A stretch of 64,000 nucleotides of DNA from Bin87 sp965222895 (lineage in GTDB: Bacteria > Chloroflexota > Dehalococcoidia > Lucifugimonadales > UBA3495). Positions 53,525 through 62,800 of the stretch are shown piece after piece. The DNA lies in the NCBI GenBank assembly GCA_965222895.1, contig CBDCVB010000001.1, positions 496,001-560,000 on the forward strand. The letters are read 5' to 3'. Below the pieces are notes generated by a model. The model searched no databases, was not told the DNA's origin, and saw only the letters and a program-made list of their open reading frames with translations. The translations under genes and the position numbers were made by a program. Every line of letters starts with the position of its first letter. The first letter of the stretch is position 1.

Positions 53525-53971
53525 TTATCCTGGCGCAACCTCGTCAAACCCCGGACTGTGCGGTTTGATGTCAACCACCGGCGAGCCGTCCTGGGCGTCG
53601 AGACCCGTCACCACCAGCGTCGCGTCGCCCGTGTTGGGGTCTCTGTGAATCTGCTCGATGGTGGCAACGGTGGCGGCGATGAAGTTGGGGCGGTACTGGC
53701 TGCGCGTGGCGAAGACACCACGAATCGGGTTTTCCGGATTGTGGCCGGGATGCAACTGCAAATCGTAGCCACGCTCCCGGGCCTTATGCAGCGCAAACAG
53801 CGTCAGGATGTGGTCGCCGGCCGTCAGACCCATCAGGCCGTCGGCAAACTCGGCAGACACCACAATCTCGCTGGGATGGGGCCGCATCTCGTCCGACGGC
53901 GCATAGTCGGTGAACCGGCTCCGCACGTAGCCAATCGGCGTGATGCTGATGTCGTCGGCCGAGTGTGTCAT
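53525..53971 (-). CDS. trmO: TrmO-family tRNA m6t6A37 methyltransferase (TsaA/YaeB domain)
   Basis: 148 residues, a minimal single-domain member. ITPIGYVRSRFTDYAPSDEM begins the fold, LHPGHNPENPIRGVFATRSQ holds the conserved SAM-pocket region (RGVFATRS), and LDAQDGSPVVDIKPHSPGFD is the family signature. Longer enterobacterial TrmO has an extra C-terminal domain that is absent here. It methylates t6A37 of tRNA-Thr in characterised cases. Confidence 0.85.
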   Translation of the reverse strand: MTHSADDISITPIGYVRSRFTDYAPSDEMRPHPSEIVVSAEFADGLMGLTAGDHILTLFALHKARERGYDLQLHPGHNPENPIRGVFATRSQYRPNFIAATVATIEQIHRDPNTGDATLVVTGLDAQDGSPVVDIKPHSPGFDEVAPG

Positions 53972-53994
53972 ATCTGAAGCCGTGTCAACAAGCT

Positions 53995-54870
53995 CTAGTC
54001 GGCAGCGGCGGCGGCTTGCAATTGCAGCGATGCCAGCCAGTTCAGCACCGCCGCGCCGGCCGCCGGCATCATGTTGGTCAGGGAGTGGTTCCCGCCCTCC
54101 AGCACCAGATACTCGGCGCGGGGGCTGTTGACGGCGGCGGTTACCATGTCCTGCGGCGCGTCGAGCAGGCGGGTGTGAGTTTCTTGCGAACCGGACAGCA
54201 CAAAGAGCGGTACGCGAATCTGCGGCGCGTGCTGAATGACGTTGTAGCGTTCCGCCGGCCCGTGCTTGTCCAGGTAGGCCGCCGCCGAGAACAGCTCCTT
54301 GATGGGAAAGTCTACGTAAAACAGATCCAGCGCGCGGCCTTCGGCCTCCATGCGGTCGGCGGTTTCCAGATTGGCGCGAAACTCGGCGGCGTCGGCGGAT
54401 TCCAGATAGTAAGAGCAGGACAGCCGCACCGGCGATACGGGAATCACGGCGGCAACCCGCGGGTCGTCCTCCACGGCGGCATAGTAGGCAACCTTCACGG
54501 CGCCCATGCTGTGCCCGATGATGGCGATGCGCTGGTAGCCCTGGCCGGCCAGATAATCTAGGCCAGTGCGCAAATCCTGCCGGCTGTTGTCCAGAATCTC
54601 AAAGGCGTTGCCTTCCGCGGCTCCGGTTGCCCGGTCCACCCAAACCGTGTCGTGGCCGCGGGTGTTCAGCGTCAGCGCGCCATAGCCCTGCTGTCGCAAG
54701 TCTTCGGCCATATTCGCCGTGGCCGGTGTGTAGAAATTACGCCCGGAGCCGTGAACGCAAAGCGCCGCATCAATGGGGCCGGCCGGCTGTGATCCCGCCG
54801 CCGGAGCGAAATAGGCACCGTCCAGCTCGATGCCGTCGGGTGCGGTGAGGCGAATCAGGTCTACCAGCAT
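53995..54870 (-). CDS. Alpha/beta hydrolase
   Basis: 291 residues. CVHGSGRNFYTPATANMAED contains the oxyanion-hole His-Gly, IIGHSMGAVKVAYYA the nucleophile elbow (GHSMG), LFVLSGSQETHT and LEGGNHSLTN the acid and His region. Carboxylesterase or dienelactone-hydrolase-like; substrate unknown. The ATG at 54870 has a strong taggagga Shine-Dalgarno 9 bp upstream. Longer in-frame starts run into the ISAs1 element and are rejected. Confidence 0.88.
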   Translation of the reverse strand: MLVDLIRLTAPDGIELDGAYFAPAAGSQPAGPIDAALCVHGSGRNFYTPATANMAEDLRQQGYGALTLNTRGHDTVWVDRATGAAEGNAFEILDNSRQDLRTGLDYLAGQGYQRIAIIGHSMGAVKVAYYAAVEDDPRVAAVIPVSPVRLSCSYYLESADAAEFRANLETADRMEAEGRALDLFYVDFPIKELFSAAAYLDKHGPAERYNVIQHAPQIRVPLFVLSGSQETHTRLLDAPQDMVTAAVNSPRAEYLVLEGGNHSLTNMMPAAGAAVLNWLASLQLQAAAAAD

Positions 54871-55031
54871 TGCAATGTTCCTCCTAGGCAAAGGCTCGTC
54901 CGTGGGATAGTACACGGGCACGACAACTGCCGTGGTTAACGGTTTTAAGGCAACCGGATTATCGGCTCCGATGCGGGTTTCGGCCAGTGTACACCGAAAC
55001 ATCGTACCGCCACCAGCAACGCCCGCGGGCG

Positions 55032-56264
55032 CAGGGCAATCGCGTCTTATCCGAGGAGGACTTTGCGCAGATAGTCCTGATTCCATCCGGCGTTGAGCCG
55101 TTTGCCTTGGATGCCCACTTTCAAGGTTCTTTCGTTCTTCAACAAGTTGTGTCCAATCTGCCTCAGTGTGGCCAGGTTCTGTGGTCCGTGATCCTTGCGC
55201 ACTCGACACTGGTCTTCGCGAAAGGTTACGTCCAACGTCCAGTGCAGTGAGTTTTCGATGCTCCAGTGGCTCCTGACGGCAGCCAGCAGTTGTTCCGCTG
55301 GGGCCGCCCGGCTGCTGATGTAGTAGCGGGGATGGCTGATGCCGCCCGCTCCGGTTTGACGGTGGCCCACCACTCTAACCGCCGCCTTCAGTTGCGGCCA
55401 TTGACCCTGGGGGTCCAGATAGTCCAGGCAGTCTGCCTCCGTGATGGTCCAGCATTCCCGCCGTTCCACTCGTCCGTGTCCCTTGTCCACGGTTTGAGCA
55501 TAGTCATAGGGCACACCGTCAAAACCCAACGCCTCGGCCCCCTCGAACAGGTCTCGGATGCCCTCATAGAGCTGACCCTGGTTCTCCTTCACCGCGAGCA
55601 CGTAGTCGGCTCCACCGTCGGTGATCTGCTCGGCGATCTCCCGCTGGCATCCCATAGCGTCGATGGTTACGATGCAGTCGTGCAACTCCAGCAACTCCAG
55701 CAGTTGGGGAATGGCGGTGATCTCATTGGACTGCTCTGCAGTCTTGACCGGGCCCAAAGTCAGGGCGTTCCGCGTGGCCCAGGCGCTGACCAGGTGTATG
55801 GCCCCCTGGTTACCCGCCCGATCATACGACCGTCGGGCCGTCTTCCCGTCAATGGCCACCACCGCACCCGGCAGCAGCTCTGCGATGGCCTGGGTCCAGG
55901 ACACGAAGCAGTTCTGCAACTGCACTGGGTCCAGCCGGGCGAAAACATCGCCGCAGGTGTCATGGGATGGGATGCCACTGGGCAATTCCAGGAAGGTTTG
56001 AAACCAGGCCAGCTTGCTCTTGCCGAAGAGTTCGATATGGACCCAAGAATCGGCGCCGCAGATGGTGGCGCAAATGGCGATGGCGAGGATGTCCACCAGT
56101 TTGTGGCGTCGGGTGCGTTCCACCCGTGGGTCGTCCAGCTCAGCGAAATGATCGAGAATAGTTGCCTTGGGTGGTTGTGCCATGGTCCCCTGCCTCCACA
56201 TCGGTCAACGGATCACGGCACGTTAGCATATTTCTAAAAATGTTATTAAGACGCGATTGCCCTG
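55032..56264 (-). mobile_element. ISAs1-family insertion sequence (about 1.23 kb)
   Basis: Ends cagggcaatcgcgtctta on the left and its complement on the right (18 bp). One transposase. I do not see a matching target duplication next to the ends, so the element may be old, or have recombined. Confidence 0.85.
55047..56183 (-). CDS. ISAs1-family transposase
   Basis: 378 residues. The N-terminal DUF4338-like region (HFAELDDPRVERTRRHKLVD, LAIAICATICGADSWVHI) is followed by the DDE core: VAIDGKTARRSYD (first Asp), IVTIDAMGCQREIAEQI (second Asp), VLAVKENQGQLYE, and SHWSIENSLHWTLDVTFRED with the catalytic Glu. No frame breaks. The ATG at 56183 is preferred over one six codons upstream. The stop overlaps the inverted repeat. 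Confidence 0.94.
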   Translation of the reverse strand: MAQPPKATILDHFAELDDPRVERTRRHKLVDILAIAICATICGADSWVHIELFGKSKLAWFQTFLELPSGIPSHDTCGDVFARLDPVQLQNCFVSWTQAIAELLPGAVVAIDGKTARRSYDRAGNQGAIHLVSAWATRNALTLGPVKTAEQSNEITAIPQLLELLELHDCIVTIDAMGCQREIAEQITDGGADYVLAVKENQGQLYEGIRDLFEGAEALGFDGVPYDYAQTVDKGHGRVERRECWTITEADCLDYLDPQGQWPQLKAAVRVVGHRQTGAGGISHPRYYISSRAAPAEQLLAAVRSHWSIENSLHWTLDVTFREDQCRVRKDHGPQNLATLRQIGHNLLKNERTLKVGIQGKRLNAGWNQDYLRKVLLG

Positions 56265-56454
56265 CCATCCCACCGTGTTGGATTCCTTTCATGCACTAAT
56301 CAATCATCGCAAACAGATACGATGACCGTTACCAGAATCTCGTCGATGATTAGCAATCAAATCAGCATAAGTCAGTAGTTTGCCGATCAGTTTAGAAAAA
56401 CATACTTAATCGAACCGGCTTAAACAATGGGTATGCTATGGTGCTGCTGATTTG

Positions 56455-57045
56455 ATGATGTTTCCCTTGCCGAACCAAATCGTTGTTGACGTGCAGGTTG
56501 ACCTGGCCGCAGGCTGGCTCGACGATGTTTGCGCGTCCAACGCCGACCGCGTTATCGGCGATCCCGCGTGGCTGGCCGCCGCCGTCCGACACAGCCTGGC
56601 CCAGGCGCTGCCCGGAGATGCAATCGGGCAGGTAAGCCTGCTACTCACCGACGATGCCACGGTGCGAGAACTCAACCGCCAATACCGGGGCCTGGACGAA
56701 ACTACCGATGTGCTGTCCTTCTCCACGCAGCACCCCGGCGAATGGCAAGGTGACGATACATCCCCCTCTCCCTCGATGGGAGAGGACTGGGGCGAGGGCG
56801 ACCCTCCCTTCCCTTTCCCCATCCCCGACGGCGAGCCTCCCCCGCTTGGCGACATCGTAATCTCGATCCCCCAAGCGGCGCGACAGGCTGGCGAGCAGGG
56901 CGTGCCGTTGCATCGGGAGGTGGCGCTGCTGCTGGTGCACGGCGCATTGCACCTGCTGGGCCACGACCACTTCGACGACGCGCCGCGGGCAGAGATGCAG
57001 GCGTTGGAACAGGCGGCGCTGACACGCCTCTTCTCCGGCGACTAA
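56455..57045 (+). CDS. ybeY: Endoribonuclease YbeY, carrying an in-frame repeat insertion
   Basis: 196 residues; typical YbeY is 150-170. VRELNRQYRGLDETTDVLSF starts the conserved core, and HGALHLLGHDHFDDAPRAEM is the HxxxHxxxxxH zinc site. YbeY matures rRNA 3' ends. Between TDVLSF and PPLGDIVISIP lies an extra segment of about 35 residues containing DDTSPSPSMGEDWGEG, encoded by a dispersed hairpin repeat (56762-56798). The frame is preserved and the extra loop lies away from the zinc site. ATG at 56455 or 56458; no Shine-Dalgarno is evident, and the upstream region is AT-rich. Confidence 0.93.
   Translation: MMFPLPNQIVVDVQVDLAAGWLDDVCASNADRVIGDPAWLAAAVRHSLAQALPGDAIGQVSLLLTDDATVRELNRQYRGLDETTDVLSFSTQHPGEWQGDDTSPSPSMGEDWGEGDPPFPFPIPDGEPPPLGDIVISIPQAARQAGEQGVPLHREVALLLVHGALHLLGHDHFDDAPRAEMQALEQAALTRLFSGD
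56762..56798. repeat. Dispersed GC-rich hairpin repeat inside ybeY
   Basis: It reads ccccctctccctcgatggga then gaggactggggcgaggg, the reverse complement of the repeat at 1151-1186 with minor differences (ggactggggcgaggg for gggttagggtgaggg). It lies completely inside the ybeY coding region. Confidence 0.85.
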
Positions 57046-57328
57046 GCCCGAATCCACCGAAGCGATGGGCCGTGACGTTGACACAAGGGATGATGGGCAA
57101 GGGAAGGCGAACGGGCCTGGCCTGATTGCAATAGATGGGGATGCGGGCGGCGTGAGGTAGCCGCACAGCTACGATGATGGCGGCCCGCGGTGGCGATGCT
57201 GGGCGAAATTGTCAGGGTAGCGTGCAGCAAGAGACGCTTGGGGACCAGCCTGGCGCAAGTCTGCGAGGCGGTCGGGTAGTCTGGTGAGTGGGTTCAGATC
57301 TCCGTCGGCGTTGACACCAGCGGTGCCG

Positions 57329-58666
57329 TCAGGCTAGGAGTGGAATTGCTCGCAACCGTGCCAGGGCGCGACTGAACTGGTTCTCCCCAGGCCAGCGCTG
57401 GGGCAGATGCAAAGTGAGGCGGCGCGCCGAGCGGGTGAGCCGTCCGGCGAGGGAGAAGAAGCGTCGTCGCAGGGTCTGGGTGGTTACCAGTTGCTCGCCC
57501 AGACCGATGCGCGCGGTCCAGCGTGCCAGGTTATGTGCCATCACCTGGACGGCCAGCCAGGCGCCGTTGGCGGGGAAGCGGCCCGAGGGGAGATGGTTCA
57601 ACCCCACGCCGTACTTGAGGTCGCGGATGGCATTCTCGATCTCGGCGTGGCGCCGATGGTCGGCCTCCGGTGCCAGGGTTGCCCCGTCCCGGTCGGTGAT
57701 GCAGCCGTGATAGCTGTAGGCGGCGAAGAGGGCCAGTTGGGAACCGGGCGTGGGTTTCACCCGCCGGACGATGAGCCGCACCGGTGCGGCGTTGGGCGCA
57801 CTCTGAAAGGGGGTGTAGCTGGTCTCCGCCACCGCGGCGGCGCCGTCCATCCAGTAAGGAATCGGCGTCCAGTCCGTCTCGGGTATGACCTCGATGAGAT
57901 TGCGCCGGCTTTTATGTTGGCGAATGGTGATGGAGCAGCGGACATCCATTGCGCGGCAGACCGCGACCAGGGCGTGGGCATAGAAGCCGCTGTTGGCCCG
58001 CACCGTGAGTTGTCCTCTGGCGCCAGCGTAGCGTACCCGCCCCACCGTCTCGCGCCGGAAGTGGGCGGCGCCCCGAGCGGTGTTGGCGCGACCCTCGCGC
58101 CGCCGCGACATCAGCACGTCGCCGGTGCCGGCCCCAGTAGTCCAGGCCCGGGCCAGCAGCGGGTGATAGCCCCGCTGGCCGGTGTAGCTGTGGTGGCGCG
58201 CCCCTGCCTTGGCCAGCCCGTAAGTCTCACAGATGGTGGAGTCCAGGTCGATGGTCAACGGCCCGTCGCCGGGTCCCGCTCCAGCCTGCCAGGCTTGGGC
58301 CAGCAACTCTCGGCTCACCCTGTCCAGCTGGCGCACGTGGCCCCACCGGAAGCTGCGCAGGAACGTCCCCAGGGTGGATGGCGCCTTGACCACACAGCCC
58401 AGAACCCGGGCCGTCCCGCCAGCGCGCAACGCGTCGGCGTCGTCGATGCAGTCGCCGCCAGCCAGCGCAGACGCCACCAGGGTCACAATCTTGTCTCCTG
58501 TGTTCGCCCGGCCCAGCGCAGCTCCGAGGTCAACGTGGTTGTCGACGAGTTCACGCAGACCCAAGTGCTGGGCGAGGGTGACCGGAAGGAGCAGCCCAGC
58601 ATTGGCCACCAGGCGGTGGTCGTCGAAGGCGATTTGGATCCGGTCGGGGTGCTCCAGTGGTAGCAT
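57329..58666 (-). CDS. IS1380-family transposase
   Basis: 445 residues. LLLPVTLAQHLGLRELVDNH at the N-terminus, GPLTIDLDSTICETYGLAK (first Asp, IDxDST), LTVRANSGFYAHALVAVCRA (RxDSGF-like; here the Asp is replaced by Asn), and HAEIENAIRDLKYGVGLNHL (catalytic Glu, YRxRxxIE-like). The second catalytic Asp change may make it inactive. I could not define inverted repeats, so the element is given as its gene only. About 280 bp between ybeY and this stop hold nothing recognisable. Confidence 0.88.
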   Translation of the reverse strand: MLPLEHPDRIQIAFDDHRLVANAGLLLPVTLAQHLGLRELVDNHVDLGAALGRANTGDKIVTLVASALAGGDCIDDADALRAGGTARVLGCVVKAPSTLGTFLRSFRWGHVRQLDRVSRELLAQAWQAGAGPGDGPLTIDLDSTICETYGLAKAGARHHSYTGQRGYHPLLARAWTTGAGTGDVLMSRRREGRANTARGAAHFRRETVGRVRYAGARGQLTVRANSGFYAHALVAVCRAMDVRCSITIRQHKSRRNLIEVIPETDWTPIPYWMDGAAAVAETSYTPFQSAPNAAPVRLIVRRVKPTPGSQLALFAAYSYHGCITDRDGATLAPEADHRRHAEIENAIRDLKYGVGLNHLPSGRFPANGAWLAVQVMAHNLARWTARIGLGEQLVTTQTLRRRFFSLAGRLTRSARRLTLHLPQRWPGENQFSRALARLRAIPLLA

Positions 58667-58829
58667 CTAACGGGTGCTCCTGATTCTGGGGACGGTTTGC
58701 TGTTACAAAACCATTATCCCCGAAGCGCGGGAGCACTTTCTTACCCCTTCAGCACACCGCCACACTCATCTTTTCGGTGGATTGGGGCTAACTGGCCAGC
58801 AGAAATGTCATATTCACCGTATAGAGAAT

Positions 58830-59066
58830 GTGACTTTGAATCCAAAAGAACAGGCAAGACTTCAGGTCCTGAACAGTTTGCTCGATGAGCACATGACGCT
58901 GGACCAGGCGGCCACCCTGATGGGTGTCACCACTCGCCACACTAGGCGCATCCTGGCGGCTTACCGTGAGAAGGGCGTTGCCGCCGTCGCTCACGGCCAC
59001 CGGGGCCGCCGGCCCGCCAACGCCGAGGCGATTTCGCTACTCGGATTTTGCGTGGTCGGCGTTTGA
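58830..59066 (+). pseudogene. N-terminal fragment of an ISNCY-type transposase
   Basis: A winged-helix DNA-binding region, LNPKEQARLQVLNSLLDEHM then TLDQAATLMGVTTRHTRRIL and VAAVAHGHRGRRPANAEA, is the standard start of ISNCY/ISDol1-like transposases. It ends in unrelated residues (ISLLGFCVVGV) and the DDE domain is absent, so it is a truncated remnant. Confidence 0.75.
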
Positions 59067-59203
59067 TAACGATGAACAGATTGAGTAGACTCATAGTAGA
59101 TGCCTCCTTGGTGTTCGTCTACCAGAAAGGATACCTGTTCTTTCTTTGGGAGGCATCCCTATCCCGAACTCAGGTTATTATGCTCCATTAAGAGCATAGG
59201 CTT

Positions 59204-59769
59204 GTAAAAATAGGCGAGGTGGCGAAGATGCTTGGCACTACGCCGGGACGACTAAGGAAGTGGGAAGCCAACGGTGAACTGCTACCGGCTCGGAAGACAT
59301 AAGGCGGTAACAGGTACTACGCCATAGCCGACCTCTTCGGTCGAAGCGTTGCAGCATCTGCTGAGGAACCGTTGACCGTCTGCTATGCCAGAGTGTGTCC
59401 AGCCACAACCAGAAAGCTGATCTTGACCGCCAGTACGCGGCTTCAGAAGCCTACTGCGCTACGAAAGGATGGCGTGCCCAGGTGATCCGTGACCTGGGTA
59501 GCGGTATGAACTACCGGAAGAAAGGTTTGCAGGAGCTGCTGGAACTGATCCTTCACCGGAAGGTAGAGCGACTCGTGATTACGCACAAGGATCGCCTGTG
59601 GCGCTTCGGTGCTGAGTTTGTGTTCACGCTGTGCGAGTTGCAGGGCATTGAAATCGTGATCATCCATCAGGGTGAGCAGCCGAGTTTCGAGGAAGGGTTG
59701 GCCCAGGACGTTCTGGAAATCATCCCCTCGGCACCCATTAGGTCCACCAGCGATTGCTCCGTGAGGTAG
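59204..59769 (+). pseudogene. IS607-type serine recombinase remnant
   Basis: The first part reads VKIGEVAKMLGTTPGRLRKW then EANGELLPARKT, a MerR-type helix-turn-helix, interrupted by a TAA, then GGNRYYAIADLF. After a frameshift near 59395 it continues SSHNQKADLDRQYAASEAYC, VIRDLGSGMNYRKKGLQEL and LVITHKDRLWRFGAEFVFTL, the resolvase domain. The C-terminus after DVLEIIP is foreign. No TnpB follows. An imperfect inverted repeat gatgcctcc...ggaggcatc lies just upstream. Confidence 0.85.
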
Positions 59770-59820
59770 GGCTTGTTTTCGGGAAACTGATTTAGCGGTA
59801 GGTGTGCCACGCCCGGCAGA

Positions 59821-59858
59821 CGCAGCGGGGCCAGGCAAATCTGCCTGGCCCCGCTGCG
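59821..59858. terminator. Strong hairpin at the 3' end of the surface-protein gene
   Basis: A perfect 17-bp stem cgcagcggggccaggca / tgcctggccccgctgcg with a 4-nt loop lies 28 bp after the stop of the minus-strand surface protein. No clear U tract follows on either strand, so it may act as a 3' stabiliser or a Rho-type end. Confidence 0.6.
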
Positions 59859-59886
59859 GTTCAGTTATTCGCCTGCGGCGGCCTGG

Positions 59887-62800
59887 TCAGTTGGCCGGGA
59901 TGGAGACCCGCACGCCATCCGTCCACTTACCGATGCTATCTCCGTTACCGTCAAAGGCCCGCACCGAGTAAAGATAGCTTTGCTCAGCTACCAAGTCGCC
60001 GCCCTCGTCCCGGTACTCGGCGGCCCCGTCGTTGTCAGCGTCTTCCACCCGGCGGGCAATGACCTGGTAGTTGCTGTCGGCGGCGTCCAGGCGGCGGCGC
60101 ACCCGGTAGAAGGTATCATCCCCGGCTCCAGCCGGCGCTTCCCAGGTCATCAGCACCGACCCATCGGACTGCAACACCGCCTGGACGTTGCCGGGACGCG
60201 GTGTTTCGTCCACATCGTCAACCGTGATGGTAACGGCAATGCTGGCCGTCAGCCCGCCGCCGTCGGTGGCCGTTACGGTTACCGTGTAGGAACGCTGGCC
60301 CTCGTAGTCCAAAGCCCCGCTGGTCTGCAACTGGCCGCTGCCGGCGTCGATGGCGAAGTGGCCGTCGTCGGCGTCGCTGCCCAGGGTGTAGGTCAGGCTG
60401 TCCCCAGCGTCCGGGTCGGTGGCGGTGACGGCGTCGCCGATGGCCGTACCCGACGCCGTATTCTCCGCCACGCTCACCGCAGTGGCGCTGCTGGCGAAGG
60501 ACGGAGCCTGGTTTGGCGGCAAGGCGGTGGTCACGGTGGCCGCCTCGGACCACTCGCCCCAGCCCTCGGCGTTCCTGGCCCGCACCCGCACCGCGTAGGA
60601 AGTCCCCGCTGTGATGGTTTGCCCGCTCCGGTTCACCAGGTTGTAGCCGGTGCCGATCCCCGCTTTCGTGGGCTTCGCGTCGGCGTAGGCCGAATCATCC
60701 TCCGAGGCCAGTTTGTATTGGATGCCGTAGCCGGCGATGGCGGAAGAGCCCGCCGCCGGAGCGGTCCAGGTCATGCGGAAGTATGTCTCCGCAACGTTGC
60801 TGATCGTTGGCGCGTCGGGCCGGCCCGGCGGCGTGTCCGCCACGTTGGTTACCGTGATGGTTACCGAGACGCTGGCGGTCAACTCGCCGCCGTCGGTGGC
60901 CGTTACCGTCACCGCGTAGGAGTCCTGGGACTCGTAGTCCAGGGCGCCCTGGGTCTTGAGCTGGCCCGTGCTGCTGTCGATGGCGAAGTGGCTGTCGTCG
61001 TCAGTGCTGCCCAGGGCGTAGGCCAGCGTGTCCCCGGCGTTCGAGTCGGTGGCGGTGATGGCCTTGCCGATGGCTGTGCCTGCCGCCGTGTTCTCCGCCA
61101 CACTCAGGCTTATGCTGCTGGCGGCGAAGGCCGGGGCGGTGTTAACCGGAGCCGGGGTTACGGTGGCCGCGATGGCCGGATTTGACCACTCGCTCCAGCC
61201 CTCAGAGTTCCTCGCCCGCACCCGCACCGCGTAGGAAGTCCCCGCTGTGATGGTTTGCCCGCTCCGGTTCACTACGTTGTAGCCGGTGACGGTTCCCGAA
61301 GGCGTGGGCTTCACGTCGGCGTAGGCCGAATCATCCTCCGAGGCCAGTTTGTATTGGATGCTGTAGCCGGCGATGGCGGAAGAGCCCGCCGCCGGAGCGG
61401 TCCAGGTCATGCGGAAGTATGTCTCCGCAACGTTGCTGATCGTTGGCGCGTCGGGCCGGCCCGGCGGCGTGTCCGCCACGTTGGTTACCGTGATGGTTAC
61501 CGAGATGCTGGCGGTCAACTCGCCGCCGTCGGTGGCCGTTACCGTCACCGCGTAGGAGGTCTTGGACTCGTAGTCCAGGGCGCCCTGGGTCTTGAGCTGG
61601 CCCGTGCTGCTGTCGATGGCGAAGTGGCCGTCGTCGGCGGTGCTGCCTAGCGTGTAGGCGAGGGTGTCGCCGGTGTCCGGGTCGGTGGCGGTGTTGGCGT
61701 TGCCGATGTTCGTGCCTGCTGCGGTGTTCTCGGCCACGCTCAGGCTAACGCTGCTGTCGGCGAAGGCCGGAGCCTGGTTTACCGGCGGGGCCGGAGTCTC
61801 AGCGCCATCCCCGCCGGCCGTGGTGGTCCACCGGGAGCGGCTCCCGTCGCCGAAGAATGACCGGACTCCGTAGAGGTAGTTTTGCCCCGGCAGCAGGTTG
61901 TTGCCGCTGTCCCGGTAGGCCAGTTGGCCGGACGTATCGTCGGCGTCCAGTTCGCCGTTGTCGCTTAATTTGCGCACGATGATCTGATACTGGGAGCCGT
62001 CGGTGTCCACCCGGCGGCGTATCCGGTAGTAGGTAGCGTCGTCGGCGCTTTCATCGGCTGTCCAGCTCACCAGCATGGAGGCGTCGGGGGCCGCTACGGA
62101 CCGGCCGGCCAGCCGCTGCTCCGGCAGGGCCAGCGTGCCCGGCTGCGGACCGGCTGGTCCTTGCGGCGGGGCCACGCCCTGCGCCACCGCTTGCGCCGAG
62201 CTGCTCTCCGGTTCCAGGTCCGCAATATTTATGGTTACCACGATGCTGTCGGTTAGGCTGCCGTCGGTGACCGTTATCGTTACCGTATAGGTGTTGACGC
62301 TTTCGTAATCCAGGGGACTGCGGGTCTGCAACTGGCCGCTGCCCGTGACGATGCCGAAGTGCGCCTGGTCACCGGTGCTGTCCAGGGAGTAGGCCAGCAC
62401 GTTGCCATCGTAAGGGTCGGTGGCCGAAACGGGGAGGCCGATGTCGACGCCGGAGGCGGTGTTCTCTCGCACCATGCGCTGGGTGGTGGGGCCATCCGTG
62501 AATACCGGCGCGCGGTTGACCCGCTGGCTGCCGAACTCGGCCTCGGTGGCCGAGTTGTCGTTATCGAAGTCCACTTTCAGGGCCGGGTACTGGATGGCCG
62601 TGCCGAAGTCCCACAGGTCGGCCTTGCCGGTGTCGCCGCTGTCGCCGGTAATGACGCTCAAGTCCACGTTCCAGACGGCGTAGATGCCGGTGTAGCCGGT
62701 GGGGGCCTGCAACTCGGCGGTGGTGTGACCCGTGCCCACCGGGCTGCTGGTCTGGCGGGATACGGTGGTGTCCCAATAGCTGTCGGTGGCCGTGGCGTCG

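Noticed and set aside
57407..58663. 418-codon plus-strand open frame opposite the IS1380 transposase
   Set aside because: Shadow of the transposase; no recognisable domain.
59980..61185. 401-codon plus-strand open frame opposite the surface protein
   Set aside because: Repeats in it mirror the cadherin/FN3 repeats on the other strand; Gly/Arg/Val-biased shadow.
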